Source of the DNA: Verrucomicrobia subdivision 3 bacterium UBA7542
GTDB lineage: Bacteria > Verrucomicrobiota > Verrucomicrobiia > Limisphaerales > UBA11358
Direction: 5' to 3'
Assembly (NCBI GenBank): GCA_002479245.1
Contig: DLMG01000048.1
Span: forward strand, 1 to 14,247
DNA length: 14,247 nt
The notes beneath the pieces were generated by a model. That model worked only from the letters and a program-made list of their open reading frames with translations, made no database searches and was not told where the DNA came from. Below are positions 1-5,373 of this stretch, piece after piece. Each line of letters begins with the position of its first letter. The stretch's first letter is position 1. The translations under genes and the position numbers were made by a program.

Positions 1-14
1 GGGTTTGATTCAAA

Positions 15-45
15 GGCTCGAAGCGAAAGGCTTCGGGCCTTTTTT
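15..45 (+). terminator. Rho-independent terminator
   Basis: A 10-bp stem (15-24 with 30-39, one G-U pair) closes a GAAAG loop and is followed by six T residues at 40-45. The T-run lies on the plus-strand side, so it most likely ends a plus-strand gene located before the window. On the minus strand only three T follow the stem, so it would be at best a weak terminator for the pseudogene that stops at 59. Confidence 0.75.
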
Positions 46-58
46 ATGATTGCATTTA

Positions 59-309
59 TTATGCTGCCTGCAAAATTTTCGCAGCACGCGGTGATAAGCT
101 GGCATCTGGGGCTGTTTTCGTATTGCCCGATGGCAACTTTTTTCCGGCATTCTCTAACCCGTTTTGCGCCGTGCGCCATTCGACAAAATCTTGCCAGAAA
201 ATGACCCGCGAAAGACTGGAAAACCGGGAAGGTGAAACCACTCACGCGCGGTCGAGTAGGAGATTCCGGCCAGCACAGCAAATTCCTTGGCGTTCAACGC
301 CCGATCCAA
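59..309 (-). pseudogene. Excisionase-like helix-turn-helix protein, frameshifted
   Basis: Two overlapping minus-strand frames together read like a small excisionase/MerR-type DNA-binding protein. The first frame (from about 309) gives LNAKEFAVLAGISYSTAREW and LPGFPVFRG. The second (ending at 59) gives VIFWQDFVEWRTAQNGLEN and a polar tail. They join if one base is added to the CCC run at 205-207. That restores an 83-residue protein from the TTG at 309. Excisionases of this shape bind DNA and usually accompany integrases; an integrase scrap lies at 1111-1173. A further in-frame stretch begins at the ATG at 394, overlapping the end of the osmC-like gene, but reaching it needs a second indel. The family is inferred from sequence style. 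A single-base assembly error is possible, in which case the gene would be intact. Confidence 0.5.
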
Positions 310-377
310 GCGGCGCTTTCGTAACTATGCAAGCAACCTCAAACACACCGCCAATCTTCAACTTTGGAATCCGTTTT

Positions 378-899
378 TTATTTACTAAATTCATTTTCCT
401 CTCGCAATGGAATCGTGACCAACCGCCCCCCCAACGGGATTGAACCTGATTTGCGTGCAATTTTTCCAAAACTTCCCCAACTTTCCAGCTTTACATCCAT
501 CGTGATCTTCGTGTTTAGCAGGCGTGAAATGGTGCAGCTGGCCTTGGCTGCCTTCGCGGCGGCCTCGAACTTGTCCCAATCCCCTTTCAGGAGCTTCACC
601 CTCACCTCGAGGTGAATCTGAGTGATGATCCAGCCGCTTTCGAGTCGCTCCATCATCAAACCCGCTGCCGTGCGGATGTTTTCGGGAATCAGGCCGTCTT
701 TGTCCAACTCGGCGGAGAGTGCCATGGAAAAGGAACTGGCGAGGGCCGCTGCAATTAATTCCTCTGGGTTGGTGACGGGCTGCCCCTCAAAGCTTGGGTT
801 GACGGAACACGGCGTCTCTTTGAGGACGCCGCTTTCCGTCGAAATAAGTCCTGTGCCATCTTTCAATCCAGCCTGCCATATGACGGAGGCCAAGCGCAT
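378..899 (-). CDS. osmC: OsmC/Ohr-family protein with Ser in place of the first catalytic Cys
   Basis: This 173-residue protein matches the OsmC fold: TESGVLKETP near residue 21, NPEELIAAA at 44-52, and a second-cysteine motif KASCTISRLL with Cys122. OsmC proteins are cytoplasmic thiol peroxidases that reduce organic hydroperoxides using two cysteines. Here the first (peroxidatic) cysteine is replaced by Ser56 in ALASSFSMAL, where the family usually has C, and the preceding His is Leu53. The protein may therefore not be an active peroxidase. The C-terminus runs about 30 residues past the usual end near MDVKLES. That tail passes a C7 run at 426-432, so a frameshift there is possible. Two adjacent ATGs occur (902 and 899). 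The second is chosen because AAAGGA lies at a better spacing from it (about 7 nt). No partner gene is adjacent. Confidence 0.85.
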   Translation of the reverse strand: MRLASVIWQAGLKDGTGLISTESGVLKETPCSVNPSFEGQPVTNPEELIAAALASSFSMALSAELDKDGLIPENIRTAAGLMMERLESGWIITQIHLEVRVKLLKGDWDKFEAAAKAAKASCTISRLLNTKITMDVKLESWGSFGKIARKSGSIPLGGRLVTIPLREENEFSK

Positions 900-902
900 C
901 AT

Positions 903-1270
903 AATTTCCTTTCGATAGCGGCGTGCTTGCGCCGTCAGGTTATCTTTGAAGTTTAAGCATTTTTGGTTCCGATTATGAAAAAGGTGTTGGCAGAAGGATG
1001 GGATTCTAAATACGTTCTGGAGCTTGACTGATAATTTGTCCCGTTTTTTAGGTCCAATGTCCAGAAACACAGAAAGGGATCTCTGCAAAACTCCTGAAAC
1101 CCTGTTTATGAACTATCCGGAACGGTTCGCGCAGGAGGCGCTGGGACACAATTCCAAGGCGGTGCATCAAGCCAGTCTTTTGGCTTACGGCGTCAAGCCC
1201 GTTGGCTGAAAGTCTGGCGCGGGGGCGGGTGCAATTTCAGCGCGACGGAACGAGCACACACCTGACAGGT
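903..1270. other. Gene-poor stretch with an integrase scrap
   Basis: No intact gene is supported here. Immediately upstream of the osmC-like start (905-912) is its purine-rich ribosome-binding site. A plus-strand open frame begins at 1024, but only its central part resembles a known protein (see 1111-1173). No convincing sigma-70 promoter for the osmC-like gene was found. Confidence 0.5.
1111..1173 (+). pseudogene. Tyrosine recombinase C-terminal remnant
   Basis: About 21 codons read YPERFAQEALGHNSKAVHQA. This resembles the LGH...-V-H/R segment in the C-terminal catalytic domain of phage-type integrases, where LGH is the conserved box holding the catalytic His. The similarity begins and ends abruptly. 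Neither the upstream catalytic Arg region nor the final Tyr is present, so this is a fragment with no recombinase function. With the excisionase-like remnant at 59-309 it suggests a decayed integrated element. The identification comes from motif recognition only. Confidence 0.55.
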
Positions 1271-1303
1271 AAAAAAGAAGCCGCGTACGGCCGACTTCTT
1301 TTT
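1271..1303 (-). terminator. Terminator after the sigma-like gene remnant
   Basis: A 9-bp stem, AAAAAGAAG (1272-1280) with CTTCTTTTT (1295-1303), encloses a GC-rich inner hairpin around 1281-1290. On the minus strand it ends in six T. It lies 11 nt past the stop of the minus-strand sigma-like frame at 1315, which fits an intrinsic terminator. The run of T on the other side could also make it work on the plus strand. Confidence 0.75.
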
Positions 1304-1314
1304 AATACAGCCCG

Positions 1315-1794
1315 TCAATTCCGCCGTTCATACCGGCAGGCCAGCAGTTCACGTTCAGCATCGAGGTTGTTCCGCCAGCCAGGTCTTTGCGCAATTACAG
1401 TCAAGATGTCACCGCCCATGAACTCCTGAATCAAGTACACCAGCCGATCCTTGCATTGCTGCATCGTGGAACGGCTCACCTTGAATGCCACTGCCACGTC
1501 GGCAACGGTCCTGCCTTCCAGCAGGTACACCACGATGGCCTTTTCCCGTTCCGTCAGGCGGGCCAGCAGCGTCTGCCAATCCATCTTCCTAGCCGCGATT
1601 TGAGACGGATCTTCCCGGTTGTTGGAGAGCACGTCATGGATCTGGAATGTTTCATTTCCATTTTCATCCCCGGCCACTATTTCTTCGAGGCTGTTGACGG
1701 TCGATCTGCCGTTGAGTTGCGTAGCGGTTCCGAGTGCATCCGAATTTGAAGCGCCATTCCGACGACAAGATGGTGCCGGTGATTGGGGTTCAGA
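1315..1794 (-). pseudogene. Sigma-like regulatory protein, N-terminus missing
   Basis: The frame is open from 1794 to the stop at 1315 and encodes a sigma-70 region-4-like segment. The key stretches are DWQTLLARLTEREKAIVVYL, then an HTH (VADVAVAFKVSRSTMQQCKD), ending MGGDILTVI and ACRYERRN. I associate this architecture with an abundant sigma-like family in Verrucomicrobiota and Planctomycetota. Family-like sequence starts by about residue TQLNGRSTVNSLEEI, upstream of the only usable start (GTG at 1677). No ATG, GTG or TTG occurs between the stop at 1795-1797 and that GTG. The N-terminal half is therefore missing, and the break lies close to a direct repeat at 1814-1852. A 120-residue product from GTG 1677 is possible but would be partial. 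Its 3' end and terminator look intact. Confidence 0.6.
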
Positions 1795-1813
1795 TCAGGC
1801 AGGCGATGATTTG

Positions 1814-1852
1814 AATTCAGCCGAGCGAAGGAGTTTTTTTGACGGCGGCGCG
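1814..1852. repeat. Direct repeat copy 1 (39 bp)
   Basis: Matches 3010-3048 at 35 of 39 positions, including a shared T7 run and the following GACGGCGGCGCG. On the minus strand it encodes AAVKKTPSLG and a TGA, the same tail that ends the RluA-methyltransferase fusion (AAVKKIPSLG). In this copy a stop codon lies only a few codons upstream, so it is a detached gene tail and not part of a gene. Confidence 0.8.
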
Positions 1853-1883
1853 TCCGCCTTCGCTTCACTACGGCGCGACAAGG
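1851..1883. repeat. Short palindromic repeat, CTTCGCT/CGGCG family
   Basis: It carries GCCTTCGCT, then CTACGGCGCGACAAGG. Related arrangements occur at 9857-9889 (inside the rlmI-like gene) and 13449-13477. A less clear relative is at 8049-8072. The arms are imperfect. It directly abuts direct repeat copy 1. Confidence 0.45.
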
Positions 1884-1909
1884 AACGGCTGGCGTAAAAG
1901 TTGGCAGGC

Positions 1910-2235
1910 TTACGCCATTGCCGGTTGCAACGCGGCCAGCGGTTCAACGTCGCGCTCAATGGCTCGCGCCTTTTGGTGACACGCGCCTGGCGCAAATCGT
2001 AATCGGCCTGCAAGCCCGTCCACAGTTCCGCGCTGGTGCCAAAATACCGCGCCAGCCGCAAGGCGGTGTCCGCCGTGATGCCGCGCTTTTCCAGGACGAT
2101 TTCATTGATCCGGCGCGGCGGTACGTTCAACGCCCGCGCCAGCGCGTTTTGCGAGAGGGCGCGCGGTTTCATAAATTCTTCGCGGAGAATTTCGCCCGGA
2201 TGAATCGGCGGCAGCTTGTGTGCGGCTCGTTTCAC
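1910..2235 (-). pseudogene. higA: HigA-like XRE antitoxin, frameshifted near its C-terminus
   Basis: The N-terminal 85 or so residues are typical of HigA/VapI antitoxins: LPPIHPGEILREEFMKP, an XRE helix-turn-helix (LSQNALARALNVPPRRINEI), KRGITADTALRLARYFGTS and LQADYDLRQAR. Such proteins bind their own operator and neutralise a HigB toxin. After VTK the present frame turns into Arg/Ser-rich sequence running to 1795. Adding one base to the TTTT run at 1971-1974 restores KARAIERDVEPLAALQP and a stop at 1910, giving a normal 108-residue antitoxin. The start is the GTG at 2235, which overlaps the stop of the upstream PIN gene (GTGA). No HigB is visible, so it is an orphan antitoxin or a third component of the Phd/PIN operon. 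The frameshift could be natural or an assembly error. Confidence 0.7.
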
Positions 2236-2684
2236 GGCTTCACTTTTAATTTTTCGGCGGCGGCGAGCTTGCGCTGATTGGCGTCAAAGGTCAAAAATTC
2301 CCGCGTGCCCAGGTGCAACGCCGTCGCCACATGGAGAATGTCCAGACTGCGATGCCCGCCCGCAATCGTGTGGCGTTTGGAAATGGTTTCGGCCAGCCGG
2401 TGAACGTCCGGCCAGTCGGCAGTCACCACCACCACCGCGCCGGTGTCCAAATCGGTTTGCAGATCGGCCAGCGCGCGGTCGCAATCGGCCTGCGGGTAGC
2501 CTTTGGCCTTGTCCCGCGCATGAAGCCAGACTTGAAAACGGACGCTCTGGCGAAATTCGTAAAGCAGCAGCCTGGAGACGTGCAACGCTTCCGGCATGGC
2601 CTTGAAATACGCCGCCGCCTGCGGCGAATTGTCCTGCCGCCGGTAGAACGCGCAAAGAAAGGACGTGTCTGGAAAAGCAATCAT
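2232..2684 (-). CDS. PIN-domain toxin (VapC-like ribonuclease)
   Basis: A 150-residue PIN-domain protein, the usual size of a VapC toxin. The acidic residues expected for Mg-dependent RNA cleavage are visible: Asp6 (FPDTSFL), Glu43 (LLLYEFRQS), Asp115 (HRSLDILHVATAL) and Asp134 (LTFDANQRKLA). VapC-type toxins cut tRNA or rRNA in the cytoplasm and are held inactive by the cognate antitoxin. Its ATG overlaps the stop of the Phd-type antitoxin gene by ATGA (2681-2684), the translational coupling expected of a toxin-antitoxin pair. GGAAGG lies just before the start. Its stop overlaps the start of the HigA-like gene in the same way, giving a three-gene operon. All four acidic residues are present, so it may be active. 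Confidence 0.85.
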   Translation of the reverse strand: MIAFPDTSFLCAFYRRQDNSPQAAAYFKAMPEALHVSRLLLYEFRQSVRFQVWLHARDKAKGYPQADCDRALADLQTDLDTGAVVVVTADWPDVHRLAETISKRHTIAGGHRSLDILHVATALHLGTREFLTFDANQRKLAAAEKLKVKP

Positions 2685-2938
2685 CCTTCCTCACCTTCCA
2701 ATTCTGCCGCGCGCATGGCGGCGACTTCCTTGGTGGAGAAAACGCGGTTGCCCCAGGTTTTTTTCAATCGCGCCATGATGTCGGGCTTGACGAGCTTGGG
2801 CGCATTGACGGGCGCGGGCGGCACGAGGCGGGCAAACAATTTCCCCGCCTTGGTGATCTCCACCGGCTCGCCTTCATCAATCCACGCGGCAACGCGGGGA
2901 AAGCGGTTTCGCAAATCTCTGACGGTCGCTGTTTTCAT
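2681..2938 (-). CDS. Phd/YefM-type antitoxin
   Basis: An 85-residue protein with the Phd/YefM N-terminal DNA-binding pattern: MKTATVRDLRNRFPRVAAWI, then GEPVEITKAGKLFARLVPP. The C-terminal half, rich in Lys, Arg and Glu, would wrap the PIN toxin encoded immediately downstream. The start at 2938 is chosen because family similarity begins exactly there and because a promoter and palindrome end at the preceding base. The open frame upstream runs through the neighbouring gene's 3' end and has no family similarity. The gene is first in an operon with the PIN toxin (ATGA overlap) and the HigA-like antitoxin. Autorepression through the palindrome at 2939-2960 is the likely control. There is no Shine-Dalgarno sequence, consistent with a leaderless or near-leaderless message. 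Confidence 0.85.
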   Translation of the reverse strand: MKTATVRDLRNRFPRVAAWIDEGEPVEITKAGKLFARLVPPAPVNAPKLVKPDIMARLKKTWGNRVFSTKEVAAMRAAELEGEEG

Positions 2939-2960
2939 CGTGATACCAATATGTATCACG
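2939..2960 (-). promoter_or_regulatory. Perfect palindromic operator of the toxin-antitoxin operon
   Basis: Perfect 8-bp inverted arms, CGTGATAC and GTATCACG, are separated by 6 bp and end one base before the antitoxin ATG. The palindrome covers the predicted -10 element. Antitoxins of the Phd and HigA families repress their own operons through such sites. Which of the two antitoxins encoded here binds it cannot be told from sequence. Confidence 0.75.
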
Positions 2961-2976
2961 CTATCGGCAATGTCAA
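2948..2976 (-). promoter_or_regulatory. Sigma-70 promoter of the toxin-antitoxin operon
   Basis: On the minus strand a perfect TTGACA (2976-2971) is followed after 17 nt by CATATT (2953-2948), a 4-of-6 match to TATAAT. The expected transcription start falls within about two bases of the antitoxin ATG at 2938, predicting a leaderless transcript. Confidence 0.65.
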
Positions 2977-3009
2977 CTGTGTTTGATAATGTCCGGCGGG
3001 CGGAAATTA

Positions 3010-3048
3010 AATTCAGCCAAGCGACGGGATTTTTTTGACGGCGGCGCG
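3010..3048. repeat. Direct repeat copy 2 (39 bp)
   Basis: Partner of 1814-1852 (35 of 39 identical, T7 run included). It forms the last codons (AAVKKIPSLG and TGA) of the RluA-methyltransferase fusion gene. The two copies lie in the same orientation and bracket the three-gene toxin-antitoxin cassette. Confidence 0.8.
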
Positions 3049-4677
3049 GAGATTGTCCATTTCGTGATGCGTGTACCCGATCCTCAGCCACACCGTTTTC
3101 AAATATGCCGGCTCAGCGCGGCTGATGGGAAAATCCGGCGGTTGCGGGACATAATGCCGTTGCAATGTTTTCCGCCGCGATGAATAAATTGCCTTTTCCA
3201 CGTCCGCGAGAAATTTCTCCGGCGGCCAGTCCGTCGCATTCGTCGAGGCGAACAAGACTCCGCCCGGCTTGACCAGCGGCAGCGCGGCCGTCACCAGTTT
3301 TCCGTAGTCTTTTTCCGCGCGGAAAACACCGTGTTCCTTCGATTGTGAAAACGTCGGCGGGTCGAGCGCCACCGCGTCGAACGCGCGCCCTTTCTTTGCC
3401 AGCCGCCGCAGCCAGTCGAACGCGTCGCCGTAAATAAAATCGTGCGCCGCCGGTTCGAGGCCGTTCAACGCGAAATTGCGCCGGCCCCATTCGAGATATT
3501 TTTTCGAGAGATCAAGGCTCGTCGTTTTCGCACCCGCCCGTGCCGCGCAAACCGAGAAGCCGCAGGTGTAGGCGAAACAGTTCAAAAGTCCAAAGTCCGG
3601 AGTCCACGGTCCAAAGTCGAAATCAGCGGCGATGTGGCCGGTCAAAAAACGGCGGCGGTTGTCGCGCTGGTCCAAAAACAATCCGGTTGAATAGCCTTCG
3701 TTGAAACTCAGCTCGAATCGGACGCCGTTCTCGCAAATCTCAAACCGCTCCGGCGCAGCTTCGCCCAGTACCAGTTGCGGCGATGCTTCGGCTGCGGTCG
3801 TGCGCCGCACCTGGCGCGAGAGAATTTTGTGATACGCTCCGCGTGCGGAAAACATTTTTGCGAGCCGCGCCAGATCTTCCCGCTGTTTGTCGCGCAGCGG
3901 TTGTTCGGACTGCGAAAGCAGGAATTTCCCCAGCCGCTCGACATACCAGCCCGGCCAGCCATCGCTCGCGCCGTGAATTATGCGAAAAGCGTCCGTTTCC
4001 TGCGGGTCAATCAAAGCGGCGCGCAACGCCAGACGCGGGTCGGCGTCAAAATTCGCGGGTGCGCGAAACGTCACCAGCTCGCCCGTTGCCGGATGGGTGA
4101 AGGAAATTTCCGCCGCGTGCAAGAATACCCGCGCCGCCGGTGTGCCGCCGTAAAGCGTGTCGCCGAGAATCGGGAATCCGCTCTCCGCCGCATGGATGCG
4201 AATTTGATGTGTTTTTCCTGTCAGCGGTTCGGCCTCCACCGTTTGGAGTCCCGCCTTTAGGCGGCCCGCACCGGCTAAAGCCGGAACGCCAAACCACGTT
4301 TCCGCGATTTCTGCGCCCGCGTGCGGCGGACGGCTCGCGTATTTTTCGCCGATGCGCACCAGTGCGGTTTTGACGATAAACTCGCTTTGCGGCACTGGCC
4401 GGTCGGTGAGCAGGAGATATTTTTTGCGGACGCGGCGTTCGGTGAATTGCTCCGTGAGCGAGCGGTTGGCGGCCGGCGTTTTGCCGAAGACCAGCACGCC
4501 GCTGGTTTCCTTGTCGAGCCGGTGCAGGATGGCGAGCGTGGCCCAGCGCGGCTCGCGATGCCGCAGCCAGTCGTAAATGCCCTCGCCCGCGTGCGGACCG
4601 GGCGCGTGCGTGTTCCAGCCGGCGGGCTTGTGAACCACCAGCAGATGCTCATCCTCAAAAATCACGCACGGCGCCAT
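3013..4677 (-). CDS. RluA-family pseudouridine synthase fused to a class I rRNA methyltransferase
   Basis: A 554-residue two-domain protein. Residues 1 to about 215 form an RluA-type pseudouridine synthase without an S4 domain: FEDEHLLVVHKPAG, catalytic motif HRLDKETSG (Asp55), LTGKTHQIRIHA and ILGDTLYGG. The rest is a SAM-dependent methyltransferase of the RlmI/RlmK kind: LIDPQETDAFRIIHGASDGW, FLDQRDNRR, LNCFAYTCGFSVCAARAGA and LDPPTFSQSK. The DPPTFS form and the lack of the Cys seen in m5C enzymes (ASTNA instead of SCS) point towards RlmK-like guanine methylation, an inference. The RNA target is unknown, probably 23S rRNA. Two repeats interrupt it in frame, at about residues 129-146 and 352-364. 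The ATG at 4677 fits the family start; TTG at 4725 would add 16 residues. No Shine-Dalgarno is visible. It follows the ParE toxin gene by 66 nt and its last codons form a direct repeat. Confidence 0.85.
   Translation of the reverse strand: MAPCVIFEDEHLLVVHKPAGWNTHAPGPHAGEGIYDWLRHREPRWATLAILHRLDKETSGVLVFGKTPAANRSLTEQFTERRVRKKYLLLTDRPVPQSEFIVKTALVRIGEKYASRPPHAGAEIAETWFGVPALAGAGRLKAGLQTVEAEPLTGKTHQIRIHAAESGFPILGDTLYGGTPAARVFLHAAEISFTHPATGELVTFRAPANFDADPRLALRAALIDPQETDAFRIIHGASDGWPGWYVERLGKFLLSQSEQPLRDKQREDLARLAKMFSARGAYHKILSRQVRRTTAAEASPQLVLGEAAPERFEICENGVRFELSFNEGYSTGLFLDQRDNRRRFLTGHIAADFDFGPWTPDFGLLNCFAYTCGFSVCAARAGAKTTSLDLSKKYLEWGRRNFALNGLEPAAHDFIYGDAFDWLRRLAKKGRAFDAVALDPPTFSQSKEHGVFRAEKDYGKLVTAALPLVKPGGVLFASTNATDWPPEKFLADVEKAIYSSRRKTLQRHYVPQPPDFPISRAEPAYLKTVWLRIGYTHHEMDNLRAAVKKIPSLG
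3588..3622. repeat. Heptamer tandem repeat inside the fusion gene
   Basis: Five consecutive 7-base units, gtccaaa, gtccgga, gtccacg, gtccaaa and gtcgaaa, run without gaps. On the minus strand they encode DFDFGPWTPDFGLL, lying between FLTGHIAA and LNCFAY of the methyltransferase domain, which I expect to be close together in relatives. The reading frame is kept. Confidence 0.75.
4241..4294. repeat. 54-bp palindromic element, in frame inside the pseudouridine synthase domain
   Basis: The left arm 4241-4264 is identical over 24 bases to 12470-12493. The right arm 4271-4294 is its imperfect inverse. Its length is exactly 18 codons, and it is read as FGVPALAGAGRLKAGLQ between AEIAETW and VEAEPLTGK. 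The element therefore adds a peptide segment without breaking the frame. Confidence 0.85.
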
Positions 4678-4743
4678 GCGCAGATGAAACCATTTTCCAA
4701 CGCCCAAATGAAAGCGTGGAATCAAGAAGCTGCTGCTGACGAT

Positions 4744-5046
4744 TTAGGGCTTCGTTTTGAGACGATGTCGCGAGTAACCCGGTTCGCGGTGACAGTGCAT
4801 GACCGCGATGATCAAAAGGTAATCCGGTTCAATCGTGTAAAGTACCGCGTAAGGAAACACGCGAGTGAGACACCGCCGCACGTCCTCCTCGAAAATACGC
4901 CAGCGGTCGGGAGTTTTCTGTATTTGAGACAAGGCGAACTCGATGCGGGAGATGAATCGCAATTCCAAACCATCCTGGCAATTCGCGTAATAACGCGCCG
5001 CATCCTCGAATTCAGCGAGCGCTTCGGGATGGAACTCGATTCTCAC
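4744..5046 (-). CDS. parE: RelE/ParE-family toxin
   Basis: A 100-residue protein with the ParE/RelE pattern: FHPEALAEFEDAARYYA at the N-terminus, LRFISRIEFALSQIQKTPDRW in the middle, and the C-terminal strands RVFPYAVLYTIEPDYLLIIAVMHCHREPGYSRHR. ParE toxins inhibit gyrase, while RelE toxins cut mRNA on the ribosome. Sequence alone does not decide between them. The start GTG at 5046 overlaps the stop of the upstream antitoxin (GTGA, 5043-5046), the coupling expected of a toxin-antitoxin pair. It ends 66 nt before the RluA-methyltransferase start, so read-through into that gene is possible. Confidence 0.85.
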   Translation of the reverse strand: MRIEFHPEALAEFEDAARYYANCQDGLELRFISRIEFALSQIQKTPDRWRIFEEDVRRCLTRVFPYAVLYTIEPDYLLIIAVMHCHREPGYSRHRLKTKP

Positions 5047-5276
5047 CGCGCGACGGCTTTGCGAACACGCTTCAGCGCCTCGCCGCCGGGAATGGTTTTA
5101 ACGCGACCGCTGCGGACTTCATCGCGGCGGCGAAGAGCTTCCGCCGCCCAGAGTCTGTGAATCTTTTCGTCCTCCACGGAATCAAGGCTTTCCACGAGAC
5201 GGTCGGCGAGCAATACGCGCGCCTCGCTGGGCAGCGACAAAGCTTCCTCAGCAATCTGTTCAACGCTCAAACTCAT
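5043..5276 (-). CDS. Addiction-module antitoxin component (partner of ParE-like toxin)
   Basis: A 77-residue acidic-to-basic protein, MSLSVEQIAEEALSLP followed by SEARVLLADRLVESLD and IHRLWAAEALRRRDEVRSG. It fits the short antitoxin family commonly paired with ParE toxins (the TIGR02574 'addiction module component' type). It would neutralise the toxin encoded directly downstream, which it overlaps by four bases. The start at 5276 is chosen because family similarity begins there. The upstream open frame runs back into the SUKH-HEAT gene without recognisable similarity. The 97-nt gap to the upstream gene holds no clear Shine-Dalgarno and only a weak promoter-like sequence. Confidence 0.8.
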   Translation of the reverse strand: MSLSVEQIAEEALSLPSEARVLLADRLVESLDSVEDEKIHRLWAAEALRRRDEVRSGRVKTIPGGEALKRVRKAVAR

Positions 5277-5373
5277 GACTGGAAAATACGCCGCAAACCC
5301 GGAAAACACAACCCGGCAAATTTCATGCCTGGACGAAAGACGCGATTGAAGAAAATCAAAAAGCGGTTCCTGG

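Noticed and set aside
1..58. Possible tRNA or other structured RNA at the left edge
   Set aside because: The sequence folds as one simple stem with a T-run; no cloverleaf or TpsiC-arm pattern is visible.
1677..1868. Minus-strand 63-codon frame considered as the missing N-terminus of the sigma-like protein
   Set aside because: Its sequence is Arg/His-rich without family resemblance; the neighbouring frame continues the recognisable family sequence instead.
2313..3038. Plus-strand open frame of 241 codons across the toxin-antitoxin cassette
   Set aside because: It is antisense to the PIN and Phd-type genes and contains no recognisable motifs.
3588..3622. Heptamer units considered as a CRISPR or minisatellite array
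   Set aside because: Units are 7 bases with no spacers and no cas genes nearby; a short tandem repeat explains them.
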